NCBI RefSeq assembly: GCF_029168945.1
Contig: NC_083610.1
Coordinates: 50,361,429 to 50,425,428 of the forward strand
Direction: 5' to 3'
DNA length: 64,000 bases
From: Cannabis sativa
Lineage: Eukaryota > Streptophyta > Magnoliopsida > Rosales > Cannabaceae
In this document: positions 24,401 to 37,800 of the stretch, piece after piece
Numbering within the stretch: position 1 is the first letter of the stretch
How the letters are laid out: every line of letters starts with the position of its first letter
The notes under the pieces: model-generated
Seen by the model: the letters and a program-made list of their open reading frames with translations, nothing else
Told to the model about the DNA's origin: nothing
The model's database searches: none
Program-made: the position numbers and the translations under genes

Positions 24401-25917
24401 GGAAAATTCACTGGAAAAGCTGGTCTGCCATCTCTGCGTCTAAGTTCTTTGGGGGTCTAGGATTTCGATCTCTTACTTCCCACAATCAGGCTCTTCTGGC
24501 TAAACAGGCTTGGAGGATATGGTCTAATCCGGATTCTCTTCTTCATTCTCTCCTGAAAGCCCGTTACTTTAAGTCCACTGACTTTCTCCAGGCCCCAATT
24601 GGCCACAATCCATCTTTCACTTGGAGAAGTCTCCAGTGGGGTTCTCAGCTTCTTAAAACAGGGCTCACTTGGAAAATCTGCACTGGCAGTAATATCCCTA
24701 TATCTGCATCCAACTGGATTCCACAAATTTCTCATCCAACTCTTCTTCACCCAATTGACCCTTCTCTAGCCACTGTCTCTTTTTTTGTTAACCAAGATCG
24801 ATCCTGGAATACTGATAAAATTTATCACTTTCTCCCTTCTTATCAAGCCAAAGCCGTCCTAAATATTCCTATAGATCTTGGTCCTTCTGACTCTCTCATT
24901 TGGGGTTGTCACCCCTCGGGAATTCTCACAGTTAAATCTGCCTACCACCTTGCCCAATCCATTGCCAATAATTCTGCCCCTTCCTCCTCTAATCCTAACC
25001 CTTTTAAGGATTGGTGGAAATTTCTTTGGACTTTGAAAATCCCTCCCAAAATTAAGCACTTCACCTGGAAAGCTTTCAACCATCTTCTTCCATGTGCTCT
25101 CAACCTTTTCCACAAGCATGCTATTCCCAGTGCTTATTGTTTTCATTGTGGGGGTGGAATTGAGTCGGTTTCCCATGCTCTTCTTCACTGTCCCAGAATT
25201 AAGACCATCTGGCATCATTCTAAGTTTAAACAATTTTTTGCTGACAACCATAGGCTGGATATCAGAGACTTTTACATCCTTAGCCTCGATTCCATTCCTA
25301 AAGATCAACTTCCCTTACTTATTGGAATCATTTGGCAAATATGGAACACCAGAAATGCTCATCTTTTTCAAAGACAAAACTTATGTACTAATGTTCAGGA
25401 ATATGTATCAAGTTTACTGCAGGATTATCAAGAGGCTCAAATTCTCTCCACCGTGTCTACTACCTCTAGAAGCCCTTCCCCTGCAGCTCCAGATCAGATT
25501 TTGTCTCCTTCAACCACTGCTCTTTTTGTAGATGCTGCCCTCAGTCAATCTGCTTCAGCCACAGGTCTTGGATTAGTCTTTGTGCAGGGCATGTACCATA
25601 TTCATCAGTTTGCAAGTATCAACAAGTCAGGGGCATCTTCTCCTATTTTTGCTGAAGCTCAAGCTCTTGCTGAAGGAATACAGTGGTGTCTATCCTCCAA
25701 TTTGAAACCAGATTATATTTTCTCCGACTGTCTCAACCTTGTCTCAAAGGTTAAAGGGAATTGGCATGACCACTCCCCTCTGTCGTCTCTTGTTCACCAG
25801 ATCAGGACCTTCCTCTCCAGGTTCCCTGAAGCTTCTTTGCTGCATATCTCGCGCCAGCACAATCACAAAGCGCACTCTCTTGCAAAGCAAGCTCTCAGGT
25901 TGCGAGATGAAGATTAG
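24401..25917 (+). pseudogene. LINE-2 ORF2 C-terminus: zf-RVT and RNase H, open
   Basis: After the frameshift the frame is open to the TAG at 25915-25917. It contains KIHWKSWSAISASKFFGGLG, a zf-RVT domain (WTLKIPPKIKHFTWKAFNHLLP, then CFHCGG and HALLHCP) near 25030-25190, and an RNase H domain from about 25528 (LFVDAALS; Glu in FAEAQALAEGI; Asp in FSDCLNLV; a late His/Asn region HNHKAHSLAKQAL). All RNase H acidic positions seem kept. This C-terminal RNase H is characteristic of many plant L1 elements. Confidence 0.88.
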
Positions 25918-26072
25918 GGACTGTTTTTTAGGTCCTTTTAGGCTGTCTGTTTTTTCTGTTGTTTTTTCTTCTCAGCCTCTTGTTATTCAAAAAAAAAAAA
26001 AAAATATATGTACTTAACATAAATATATAATTTGAATATAAATGTATTCATACTATTGTATGTATACACGTG

Positions 26073-26186
26073 TTTATTTTATTTTCTATAAATTAAATAT
26101 ACTAATTTAATAAACAAAATAATAATATTCATATAGGTTTATTATATCACTCTATGTGTGTCATACTTATTTTTTAGTAATTTTTT
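26073..26186 (+). repeat. AT-rich direct repeat, left copy (flanks Gypsy-B)
   Basis: This stretch, containing CATACTTA after the shared CTCTATGTGTGTCAT, matches 38727-38836 with few differences. Because Gypsy-B has its own perfect duplication, the repeat pair predates it and marks a tandem or duplicated target region. Confidence 0.75.
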
Positions 26187-26451
26187 AAAAAATAAATAAT
26201 ATATATATAAAATTGTTTATGTTTTTCTTTTTCTTTGGTTATTGTGTCATGTTTATTTATTCTAATTAAATAATATTTGGAGTTTATAAAATTGTGTTTG
26301 TTTATTTATTTTTTGATGTAAGAAATGTATTTCAATAGAAAATTCGTTTACTAACTTATTAGAAAATAATCAATATATAGAAACAATAAAAAGAAAATAT
26401 ATTTATTTTAGTATAGTATAAATTGGCTATGTCTGTTTTTACGTTTACAAT

Positions 26452-27231
26452 TGTTGACCGAGGTTTTTGGCAACTAGTAAAATATTATAATACTATTGAG
26501 CTGTAAGAAAGTGAGAGAAGGATTTTTACGTGGTTGGGGCGTTAATGAGCCTTAGTCCACGAGTCTTTGTTATTTATGGATGTATTTAATACAGAGTTTA
26601 TACTTGGGAGAATGTCACCCTTATAAATACAGAGAATGTTCTTGGTGAGTATTTACTCTACTTGCTCATATGCAGCCCAAGATTCTCGATCCCATTTAGT
26701 GAGCTTTGAGGGGGTATTTATAGTGTTTTTGGTGGGGTAATCCCTAGAATTGTCCTTACAAGTGTATCTGTAAGTATCCATAAAGTTGGGTATTCCCAAT
26801 GAATATACCATGAGTAATGCATGGTCAAATCCCTAGGTGCTGTAGGGTTTTTATGTGGAATGTCCTTATTGCCTTTTGATTGACGTGACTCTTCACAGTG
26901 TAGCCGTCGCTAGACTTAAATGATCATTACTGTGGCGCTGCTGGTTGGAGGTTGTGCCGTCAGACTTTATTGCGTGTTGCAGTCCCAACACGCTTCCTCC
27001 CATGCGGCATTTAATGCGACTTGATTGCTCAGGAGAAGCCTGACACCTCGCGGAGATGCCTTAGCATTGTGTGAGCCTCCGGGAGCACCTTAAACTCCGT
27101 GTGCCTTCTCCGGGACCTATGTCCGGGACGTTACCTTGTGGCATAAAAGACTTAGCAAATATTGTGAATTGCTTGATCCACGTGTCCCTGTCCGGTTGGT
27201 CCACGTATATTGGGCGAAATCAGGGGCAACA
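26452..27231 (-). repeat. Gypsy-B 3' LTR, 780 bp
   Basis: It reads TGTTGCCCCTGATTTCGCCC on the minus strand at its 27231 end and ends GGTCAACA at 26452. The purine tract lies next to it at 27232. Confidence 0.96.
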
Positions 27232-27563
27232 TTTACCCCCCAAGCCTTGTTTATTTGAAAAATGAAACAAGGCTTGCTCAGGTGCCTCCGGTTGACTCCT
27301 CGGTTTCCTGGCACGAACTTAGAGCGCGTGAGGGTGTATTTAATGATGGCATTTAATGCAGCGATTCACTTTTTGCAGAGGTCGATTCGTTTCACGCCCA
27401 TTGATTGATACGGTGCATTAATGGTGTCAGACGGATACTCAAGCGTTTCCACCGCCTTTATTGTAAATTAATCTGGCCCGTTGATCTTTGGGTATTTGAA
27501 TCGTGCGCTTCCCCCATCGTTCGATTGGTAGGTGGTGACGCCTGTTCCTCATGCATTTTTGCC

Positions 27564-27571
27564 TATAAAAG
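27564..27571 (+). promoter_or_regulatory. TATA box for the Gypsy-B antisense gene
   Basis: TATAAAAG in the conserved block GCCTATAAAAGCCACCATC, matching the minus-strand copy in Gypsy-A. It lies about 200 bp upstream of the 5'-UTR intron donor at 27767. Confidence 0.6.
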
Positions 27572-27766
27572 CCACCATCTTTCCTTCATTTCGGTTACTT
27601 CCCATTTCTTGCCAACTTTGCTCGAATTTCCCAGAGAGAAAATTCTCAGACCCAGCACGAAGCCTTTGAACACTTTGCGATTTTCCCAGTTCTTCTTTGC
27701 TCTCTGCTACCAGTCCTTCTCGTCTTCACTCGACTTGCATCAGGACCTCCAGTTCAACACTTCATT

Positions 27767-28224
27767 GTAAGTTTTTTGCATCCTTTGGCATTATTGAATG
27801 GCATGCTATTACTCATTCTGTTTGTTCTTTTCTGGGTTTGCATTCGAGATTTCTGGGCATGCAAGTGTTTAAGTTTTTCATGTAGTCTGTTTTGAATTTA
27901 CTGCTCTAGTTGTAGGATCGCCATTATCATGCCTCTGTTGTTATTGTGTATTTTCTTTGTAGAAGACCATACGCTCTTCGTACAATGGTTGCTTAGGGCA
28001 CAGAATAGGATCTTTTCTTTCTGTTTCCTTTATCGTGTAAAGCCATCTTCTGCGAATTTACTGCACCCGACATTTGTTCAGGGAATCCTTCTAGGGTTTC
28101 CCGTGTGACACGTGTCCGGAGGGGGCCTCTTTCCAGCGGTTAGGGGACCCCCATTCCCTTTTTCTTGATTTAGGGTTTGGTATGGGGCCTAACTGCTGGA
28201 ATTTTACTCTTTTTTTTTTCACAG
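27767..28224 (+). other. 5'-UTR intron of the Gypsy-B antisense gene
   Basis: Donor ATTGTAAGTT at 27767 and acceptor TTTTTTTTCACAG ending at 28224, 10 bp before the ATG at 28235. The layout matches Gypsy-A. Confidence 0.6.
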
Positions 28225-28234
28225 AAATAGAAAA

Positions 28235-31200
28235 ATGTCTGCTTCTGGCTCGAAGTCCTCAAAGAAAAGCGGGAAGCGCATGGCTACTCTTGAGGAGGTC
28301 TCCTTGGGACACGTTGCCCAGGAGGGGTATAAGTCCCGGGCAACCGGATGGGAAGCGGCCGAGCTTCATTCCACCTTGACCTGTCCCCACCAACTGGAGA
28401 ACATTGTGGAGGTTGCTGGGATCAAGCCCTCCACCTCAGGAACCTACCATCGGCCACCTCGCGATGCGAAGACGCCCAACCACAATTACGGCGGCTTCGG
28501 GGCCTGGAGCCAAACGCACCTGATGGCCGGTGCCATGCTTCCTCTTCAGGATTACTTTGTCAATTTTCTTGTTTTTGTCGGCCTTGCGCCACATCAACTC
28601 ATTCCCCAAGCTTACTGCCTGCTTTCGGGCTTGTTTATTTTTTATGCCGCCCGAGGATGGGGATCTCCCCGCCCGGCGGAAATTTTGTACTTTTATGAAC
28701 TTTTGTCCGTCCCCAAGAAGGGGGACAAACTTAAGGACGGTTTTTATGGGTTCCGGATCCACCCTGCTAACGAAGGGGTGGTCCCGTATAATAGGCAGAC
28801 TCACGTCAAGGAGTATCGCCATCGCTTTTTCTTTTCCTCCAGATTTAGGGCAATGGACCACCCGGAGCTCCTCACTGAGTGGGTGAGGATCCCTCCATAT
28901 CAGCGGACCGCCCCTACCCAGACCTTTCTCCGGAGAGCCCAGGCCTTTGCTTCCTATGACCGAGTCGATCTTGACGTCGGGGGTTTGGTCACTACGGAGA
29001 ACTGTAGGAAGGCCAAACTTATCCTTCCGCATCAATTCGTGGAGGACTATAACCTCTCCGGGGTCATCTGTCCCAATGTGAGGGCGCCGGTCGCGGAGAA
29101 GACCTTTCGAGACGAGATCATTGCCACGGCAGAGAAGAAATACCAGGATTATCTCTACTGGAAGGCCCAGGAGAAGGCGTACTCTAAGGCCCAGGCGGCC
29201 TCCGGGAGGGGGCTCCGTGTGGGGAGCCCGGTGGAGAGAAGAAGCCAGGCGATTGCCGGGAAGTCCGAGGCTAAATTTTTTGACAAGATTCTTCAAGAAG
29301 AGATTGGAGATCGTCGTGCCGGGAGGCCCCTTCACATTGAGGATTAATCGGAGGGAAGGGCTCCCAGGCCACAGCCTTCGGTTCCAGAGCCAAACACTGG
29401 GGCTCCTGGTGCCAGCACTTCCGGCGCCGGCGGTAAGTCTCCTTTGATAATTCATTATGTTCCTTCTGTTGGCGAATATGCCAGTCGTAGGCCCGTAGGG
29501 TTCGACGAGCGTCTATATAGGTTTAGGATGCCCTCGGCCCGGTGGGGGGATCGTTTGAAGGAATTTTATTTTTCAAACTTAGGAGATTTCCTAGGTCGGT
29601 CCCGGATGGGTTCTGGTCCTCCGGAACCTATTCCCTTAGGTCCTTCAGCTTACATTACATCCAGCTGGTTCCGGCCTTCGGACAGCTATCTCGGAGATGA
29701 TGCTGCCAGCATAAAAGTTCAGAACTTTGCTAGGGCCAAATTAGGAAGTCCGGGTAGGAGTAGCTTATTTGCCATATCTTGTGTAAGTGGTTTCTCACGG
29801 ATGTTCTAACACTTGCTTATTTTTGTTGTTGCAGGTATCTCCATGGACGCCATCTTGGATCAGCTTGCTGGGGTTCACACTCCTGAGGCTCCTCCGACCT
29901 TTACTTCTTCCCCAATAGCCCCTGCTCTAAAGATTTCTTCCAGCGCTCCCCCCGACACTATTGATTTAGTGGATGACGAGGAGGTGCTGCCGGGAGAAGG
30001 TCAAGAAAAGCAATGGGGCTTTTCTGAGGAAGTTGCAGAAGGTGCAGGAGAGCTCCGGGCTCTTCCTGAGGAAGCTGAAGAAGGTGAAGAAGAGCCTGAA
30101 ATTGCTCTGATTCGCAAGCGCAAGGGAAAAATGATTGCCCAGGACGAGCCCAAGCGGCCTCGGAGAGCTGACACTCCTGCCCATGGTCTTGATGGTGGGA
30201 TCTCTCCCATGGAAGAGCATCCTGCTCCTCCCAACATTGTGCTGACTCCAGTTCCTGGAGATGAGGTGAGGCAAGAGCTCCGGATAGCCAAGCATAACTA
30301 TGCCATGGACGAATACTCCCGGGGGTATGCCGAGGTGGAAGCCCTTAGGAGGGTTTTGCGGGTTGAGGTGCAGGAAACCATCAACAACCCGGAGTACCAG
30401 GATCCGTGGGACCTTAACTTGGACCCCCTATCGGACTGGTTCCGTCGCTTCCTTGGCCCACCTTGGCTCCCTTCGCCGCGGAGATGACTGGCGAGTTCGC
30501 TTCTCAGCTTACCCGGTGCGCACCTAAGCGGTTCGCAACTTGCGCCTCCCTGAACTCTATCTTTCAGGTCCAGGACCTCAGCCACTCCCTCACTGTGGTA
30601 AGTGCTTTGTAGTTTTGCTTTTCCCTTCATTCTTCTTTTTGGGGATTCTTTCTTACACTTGTGTTGTTGTTCAACTTGCTGCTGAGGCTGGCCGCCTCTC
30701 CAAGAACATTATTAACCATGGCTTCGTTCTGTCTGATTTTGGGGACATGAACGACGTCAGGAAGGTCCTTCAGGATCTTACTGTGGAGAGGCAACTCTAC
30801 CAGGAGGCTGCTGAGCGCCGGGAGGCGGCTGCCAAGGCCAATGAGGAGGAGGCCAAGCGGAGGGAAGCCCAAGCGGAGGCCATGATCCGGGATGAGGCCC
30901 AGCGGAGGGACAGGCTGGAGGCCCAGCATCAAGAGGAGCTGAGGGCGGAAAGTGAGGCTGCTGGAAAGGCCAAGCGGGAGCTCCGGAAGGCCAGGGAAGC
31001 CTTGGACGAGATGGTTGCCAAGGTGAGATCCTTAGAGGAAACTCACCAAGCGAACTTAGAGTCCAGGGCCGCTCTAGCCGCGGAGCTGAAGGAGCTCAGG
31101 GACTTCAAGGAACAAGCCACCAAGAAGGCAAAAAGAGCCGAGCTCCTTTCTCCTGTTTCCTGCGGCCGGTGCCCAAAGCGCTTCGACGATGGAGTCTTCA

Positions 31201-31349
31201 TGGCTTGGTCTACCAACGACCAAAATATCAAGCTTACCTTCTACCCCAAACCTGAGGAAATGATTGCCAAATTTCGGGAGAAGAAGAAGAAGCTTGATGC
31301 CATGGTAGAGGCGCATATTGGACCTCGCCTTCCTCCGCGCATTGACTGA
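28235..31349 (+). pseudogene. Gypsy-B antisense gene (PF04195-like), spliced, broken
   Basis: Exons 28235-29753, 29835-30597 and 30675-31349 mirror Gypsy-A. The ATG (MSASGSKSSKKSGK) follows the 5'-UTR intron. The gypsy-type transposon domain occupies roughly residues 85-250. A charged linker with acidic runs (EEAEEGEEEPEI) and a basic patch (RKRKGKMIAQDEPKRPRRA) that could act in nuclear import follows, then the C-terminal coiled coil. Three lesions are seen: TAA at 29345-29347 in exon 1, a 1-bp deletion near 30460 in exon 2 that shifts the frame, and loss of the intron-2 acceptor (TTCAG in A, TTCAA here, ending 30674). Exon 3 itself is intact. Confidence 0.85.
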
Positions 31350-31528
31350 GCTGCTTCGAGATTAACCCAGTACAACCAGGATTCCACCCACTTCTTTTAT
31401 TATTATTATATCTCTTTTTTTTTGTACATATTTGCTGCTACCTTGGGACAATATATTTAGGTAGCAGTTTTTTATTTGAAGGGGAGACAATTTTTTAAGG
31501 CCTGTCCCCGAGCCATTTGTATATATAT

Positions 31529-31672
31529 GACCTGCCCTTTGGGTCAGTATATTTATATGTGATCTCTCTTTTGCCACATATTTCTCTTTGTTGGCCTGTC
31601 CTTTGGATCAGGATTTTATACTTATGCTTTTTTATTTCTGTGCATATTTTTTGACCTGCCCTTTGGGTCAGG
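31529..31672. repeat. Gypsy-B: three hairpin repeats between convergent genes
   Basis: CCTGCCCTTTGGGTCAGG-type units at 31529-31547, 31595-31612 and 31655-31672 lie in the 489-bp gap between the antisense stop (31349) and the gag-pol stop (31839). They are the counterparts of 14318-14462. Confidence 0.75.
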
Positions 31673-31838
31673 ATATTTTACTTAGTTTGTTTTTCGTCTG
31701 TCCATGCAGTATACCCTAGTACCCCCTTGAGTGGCATAGAAACTTTGTTTTTAAGGCACTCAGTTTTATTCAACATGTAGAGGAGGTATACATTTGGACG
31801 GTACAAACTCTTTGAACAAAGTCTAAGTTATATTTTTG

Positions 31839-34800
31839 CTATTGGTAATATTTTCTAAGGTGATCGGCATTCCAGGCTCTTGGCACAATGGTTCCATCCA
31901 TTCTTTTTAGTTTGTAAGTGCCGGAGCCGATTTCGTCCTCGATTTCATATGGTCCTTCCCAATTTGGCCCAAGTACCCCCACTCCGGGTTCCTGAGTGGC
32001 TGGGAAGACTCTTCTTAGGACCATATCCCCAATAGCAAATTTTCTGTTTTTAACCTTAGAGTTAAAATACTTGGTCACCTTCTTCTGATAAGCTGCCATC
32101 TGTATCTGAGACTCAGCCCGGAGTTCTTCGACTTGATCCAAAGCCTCTTGAAGCAAAGCCTGATTCGTGGCAGGATCGTAAGTCGTCCTCCTGTGGGATG
32201 GGAATAACGTTTCTATCGGGACCATCGCTTCACAACCGTACGCCATTGAAAAAGGCGAGTGACCGGTCGTGGTTCTGGGGGTCGTCCGGTAGGCCCATAA
32301 CACCCTTGGCAACTCTTCAGGCCAGTTGTTTTTGCAGGCCAGCAGCTTTTTCTTCAAAGTGACCTTTAGGATTTTATTGACTGCTTCCGCCTGGCCGTTT
32401 GTTTGAGGTCTGGCCACCGCGGAGAAGCTTTTCACTACTCCATGTTGGTTGCAGAAGTCAGTAAATTCCTCGCAATCAAATTGCTTTCCATTGTCAGAGA
32501 CTATTTTGTGAGGCAAGCCATATCGACACACTATGTTTTTAATAACAAAGTCCAATGCTTTCTTAGCAGTTATTGTCTTCATAGGCTCAACCTCTGTCTA
32601 TTTGGTGAAGTAGTCTACTGCTACTATTGCATACTTTACTCCTCCTTTTCCTGTTGGCAGGGACCCAATAAGATCTATTCCCCAAACCGCGAAGGGCCAG
32701 GGACTAGTCATCAGGGTGATTTCATTTGGAGGAGCTCTCGGTATGTTCGCGTACCTTTGGCACGAGTCACACTTTTGGACATAGTCTATACAATCTTTTT
32801 TCATTGTTGGCCAGAAGTACCCTTGCCTCAATATTTTCTTTGAGAGGCTAGGTCCTCCCGTATGATCTCCACAGAACCCTTCGTGGACCTTTAGCATGAT
32901 TTGTCTAGCTTCAGGGTCCGATACACACCTTAAATAAGGCATGCTGAGTCCTCTTTGGTAGAGAATTTGATCCATCATTACATAACGATGAGCCTGATAC
33001 TGAATCTTCCGAGACAGTGCCCTTTCTTGGGGCAACTCACCTGTTGTTATGTATTTTATGATGGGGACCATCCAGCTGGGTTCTTGCCCAACCGTTAGTG
33101 TGGTCTCTTTAATTTTGATGCTTGGCTCTGCCAAGCTTTCCACTGGTACTACCCCCAGCTCTTCGATTTCGCTATCCGAGGCTAACTTAGCCAGACAGTC
33201 CGCGTGAGCGTTCTTTTCTCGGGGGATTCTTTCTATTTTGTAGTCCGCGAACTCGTGGAGCAGCTCTCGGACTATTGTTACGTACGCGGCCATCCGCTCG
33301 CTGCGGGTTTGGTATTCTCCGGATACCTTGTTTACGACCAGTTGGGAGTCACTGTAGACTTCCACTCTTTTGGCTTCTACAGCTTTTGCTAATTTTAGCC
33401 CTGCTATCAGGGCTTCATATTCGGCCTCATTGTTTGAAGCTGCGAAGTCAAATCGGAGGGCCGCCTGGAGTCGCAGTCCAGTTGGTGATATCATAGCCAC
33501 TCCAGCTCCGGAACCGTTCTCATTGGAAGCTCCGTCCACAAATACCCTCCATGTGGGGATTGGCGGTACCGGCGTATTCGCGGTTGCCTCGGCTTCGTTG
33601 CATTCAGTCTTGAAGTCCGCCAAGGCTTGGCCTTTTATAGAAATTCGGGGTATGTAGTGCAAGTCGAATTGACTTAGCTCCATTGCCCACTTGAGGAGCC
33701 TTCCGGATGCTTTAGGTTTTTGGAGGACCTGCCGGAGCGGGTGATTGGTCAGAATTTTGATCGGATGGGCTTGGAAGTATGGCCTCAACTTCCTTGACGC
33801 CATCAGGAGGTAAAACACCAGTTTTTCAATGATCGGGTATCTTGTTTCGGCCCCTATCATGCGCTTGCTGACATAGTACACGGGATGCTGAGTTTTTTCT
33901 TCTTCCCGGACCAAGGCAGCGCTGACCACGTGTTCGGAGACGGCCAAATAAAGAAATAGGTCTTCTCCGAGGACGGGTTTTGATAGGATAGGAGGCTTGG
34001 CCATGTGCTCTTTTAGCTTTTTGAATGCCTCCTCGCACTCGTCCGACCATTCGAACTTTTGGCACTTCTTTAGCACGTTGAAGAAGGGTATGCACTTGTC
34101 CGTGGACCGTGAGATAAAATGGCTCAATGCAGCTACCTTCCCGGTCAGGCTCTGCACATCTTTATGTTTTTTGGGGGATGGCATATTCAGGAGAGCCTGG
34201 ATTTTTTCCGGATTTGCCTCGATCCCCCTTTGACTGACGATGAAACCCAGGAACTTTCCTGATTTGACCCCAAAGGTGCATTTCTTTGGGTTGAGCTTCA
34301 TGCCGTATCTCAGGACAACTTCGAAGCATTCTTCTAAGTCGCTTGCATGGCTGTTGCATGCTTTGGATTTGACAAGCATGTCGTCCACGTAAACCTCCAT
34401 GTTTCGCCCCAGGAGGCCTTTAAACATCCGGTTAACCATTCTTTGATAGGTTGCTCCGGCGTTTTTCAGTCCGAAAGGCATGACTAGGTAGCAGTATACC
34501 CCCTTATCGGTCCTGAAGCTAGTGCACTCCTGGTCTGCCGTATGCATTTTTATTTGATTGTACCCAGCATAGGCGTCCATGAAGGATAGCAGTTTGAATC
34601 CGTAAGTGGCATCTACCATCTAGTCGATCCGGGGCAGCGGGAAGCAGTCCTTTGGAGAAGCTTTGTTTAGATCGGTGAAGTCTATACAAACTCGCCAAGT
34701 TCCGTTCGGCTTGGGCACCAGGACCGGATTGGCCAGCCACTCCGGATAGTACACGTCGCGGATCATGCCGTTAGTCAAAAGTTTGTCCACCTCTTTCTCT

Positions 34801-37800
34801 AGAGCTTCGGCTTTCACCGAGTCGAGCGGGCGTCTCTTTTGCTGGACGGGAGGCATGTCCGGATTGGCGTTGAGTACATGTGTGATGACATGAGGGCTTA
34901 TGCCAGTCATGTCTTCTTGGCGCCATGCAAAGATGTCGATGGCGCCCTTCAGTGTTTTTATTATTTTGTCTTTTTCCTCCGGGTCTAGGTTCTTCCCTAA
35001 CCGGAGTACTTTGGTGGAGTCGACGTCGCACACTGATACTTCTTCGACGTCCTCCATTGGTTCCACGATTCTTTCGGACCCTACACGGGGGTCCAACTCA
35101 TCCTCTTCAGCCACTTCTGGCTCAGCTGACTCCCGGACCATAAGCACGGGCAGGTGGGTTGCGACATTGTAACATTGCCTTGCTTCCCCCTGGTTTCCCC
35201 TCACAGTTCCGACTCCGGCCTCCCGGGTAGGGAACTTTAGGCACAGATGCCGGATTGAAGTGACTGCGCCAAAGTCTACCAGGGCCGGTCGGCCAAGGAT
35301 CGCGTTGTAGGCTGTCGGACAGTCCACCACTACGAAGGTGCGGTATTTGAATGTGCTCTGGGGGGTGTTCGGGCACAAGGTGACTGGGAGCCTTACTTTT
35401 CCCATTGGGATAAGTGTCGTCCCGTTAAACCCTGTGAGCTGGGACCCACTGGGTGAGAGGTCCCGGTCTGTCAAGCCTATCGCGGTGAAGGCTTCTTTGA
35501 AGAGTAAGTTCACGGAACTCCCATTGTCAATTAAGACTCTGGCCACCACGTTATTCGCGATGGGGGTCTCTATGACCAATGGGTCATGATGAGGGAAGCG
35601 CACCGTCTTGGCGTCTTCTTCCGTGAACGTGATGGGTTGGTCCATCAACCGGGGCCTTTGAGCTGGGAGTTGAGTAACTTCCCATACCTCATTGTGTTTC
35701 GTGGCCCCGGCGTACCGCTTACGCTCCTTTCGAGTAGTCCCTCCGATATGGGGACCTCCGGAGATCATGGCTACCCTTCCATTAGGCCGGGGCGGCAGAC
35801 CGGGGATATGCTGTGCGTCACCCGTGGGAGCAGCTGGAGCCAATACTCCTACTGTACCCCCCGGTGTTCCCTGAGGCATACCCACGGTCACCTGACCCGG
35901 ATTGAGGTGGGGCAACCTATTCTTGATCCACTCATAGAGGTGGCCCAATCGGATTAGATTTTCGATCTCGTCCTTGAGATTCTTACATTCATTGGTGCTA
36001 TGACCAATGTCGTTGTGGTACTCGCATCTTTTGCTCGGATCTCTCCGGGAGCTATCTTTGTACAACGACTGTGGTCTCCGGTAGTGTGTATTTTGCCTAG
36101 TAGCGAAGTACACACGCTCTTGGGAGTCCGACAGCTCCGTGTATTGAGTATATTGGGGGGTGTACCCCTTTTTTTGGCGCTTCTCTCCCGTCCGGGTGCT
36201 GCCTTTGGAGGACCTTTTACTCCTTGAACCCTGGGAAGGGCCTGTCAGGCTAGCAGCCGGAGCAAAGTGTGAAGGAGCTTGCCCATTCACTCCGGACGGG
36301 TTGCCAAAATGAGATGATGCTGGTGCCAAGGCTTGGCCCTGGCTATACCCTGGGGTAGCAGAAAATTGTATGCCACTTGTTTATGGAGTTGCGGTCGGGG
36401 CAGTACCCGAGGGCGATACTCCGGGCATATACCCTGCCATTCCGGTGGGATAGTAGCCCCCATAAGCCACGATTTGGGCTTCTTCGAGGTTGATATATTT
36501 TTAGACTCTCTTCTGGAAGTCCTGGAGGCTAGCAGCTCCTTCTTGCTGCAACTCATTCCAGAAAGGAGTCCCATTACGGATGCCTGCTTGGAGAAGTGCA
36601 AGCTGTTGTCCGTCATCAACCTTCTTGGTTTTCGAGGCTTCCTCTCGGAACCTCTTGATGTAATTCTTCAAGGTCTCGGTGGGCAGTTGCCTGATATTAG
36701 TCAAGGCACTGACCTCCAGATTGACCTTTCTTGCGGCGACAAACTGTCTCCGGAAGTTGGTTTGTAGCTTGTTCCAACAGCCCACGGATCCTGGTTCCAG
36801 TTTTTTGAACCATTCCTCCGCGGACCCACTTAGAGTGAGTGGGAAGCACAGACACTTGGCGTCATTGCTGACCCTCATGATCGTCATGACACGGTTGAAC
36901 CGTGACAGGTGGTCGCTGGGATCGGAGTTCCCGGTATAAGCTGCCATTTCGGGCATCTTGAAGTTCTTAGGGAGCTCTGCCTCTAAGATGTGCTTAGCAC
37001 ATGGCTCTCGATCCTCGCTGTCCGAGTCGGAGTCGTCTCCCTTCTGCCTCCGGGAGACTCGGGCAATGTCTTTTCGAAGTATGGCGAGTTCCGCCATAAT
37101 TCCTTCATTCAACGTACCCGAGGAGACCACGGGTCCGTATCTTTTTTGGTCAAGGTGATCCCGGAGATCACCTTGGTTCCCATTGATTTGATTTCTCAGA
37201 TCAACGGGAGGACATCTCTGTCCTCTTCTTCCTCTACCCCCGGGTTCCTGGTGTACAGAAACGCTTTTTCGGTCCCCTCGATCCTGAGGGCCAAGGCTCC
37301 CTTTTTGGGGCTTGCCCCTCTGCGGACCTTTCCCTTTAGGGAAATCTGAGCGGACCTTTCGCGGATCCTGGACCTTTTTCTTTCGCCTTGGGGTAGAAGT
37401 AGGGTTTTTTGTTTGATTCCCTTCAGCAGGGTATCTTATAGGGCTAGGCTCCCTAGATTTCTGCTGCTGGGAATTAGGCGAAGACGTCGCTGGCTCCTTG
37501 TCGAGTCTAGCGGTCATTGCCTTGGGGTGCACGTGAATGCCAGCTGCTTCCATGGCTTTTTGCATGGCCAACATCACTTCCTGCATTTTCTAGTTTTGCG
37601 CTTTCTGAGCTTCGATCTCAGCTTCGTGATCGATAGCTTTTTGTCAAAGAAGCACCAGTTCTGAGTAACTACCTTCGTCATAGGCATACTCGTCGAGGTT
37701 TCCCTCGTAGTCATCATCGGGGACTATTTCTTCTTCCTCGGACTCCTCTGCTGCTCTTGAGGCTACATCTTCCTCGTTTGGGTCTTGAGCGTCTTCCAGA

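Larger units (their letters stand above)
22575..26004 (+). mobile_element. LINE-2: 5'-truncated L1-type LINE
   Basis: Only ORF2 from the endonuclease-RT linker onward is present, followed by a poly(A) tail at 25989-26004. RT, zf-RVT and RNase H are all recognisable. It is closer to LINE-3 than to LINE-1 or LINE-4 (shared SLLLKEE.FWKQR and [20 protein letters not shown] blocks). Two in-frame stops and one frameshift make it inactive. The 5' end near 22575 is approximate and I found no clear target-site duplication. Confidence 0.9.

Noticed and set aside
28436..29455. 339-codon minus-strand frame over the Gypsy-B antisense gene
   Set aside because: It mirrors exon 1 of the plus-strand gene. 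The same shadow frame is broken into short pieces in Gypsy-A, while the sense reading is conserved.
29431..29470. An extra intron starting GGTAAGTCTCC in the Gypsy-B antisense gene
   Set aside because: The reading frame runs straight through here in Gypsy-A and no nearby acceptor is needed.
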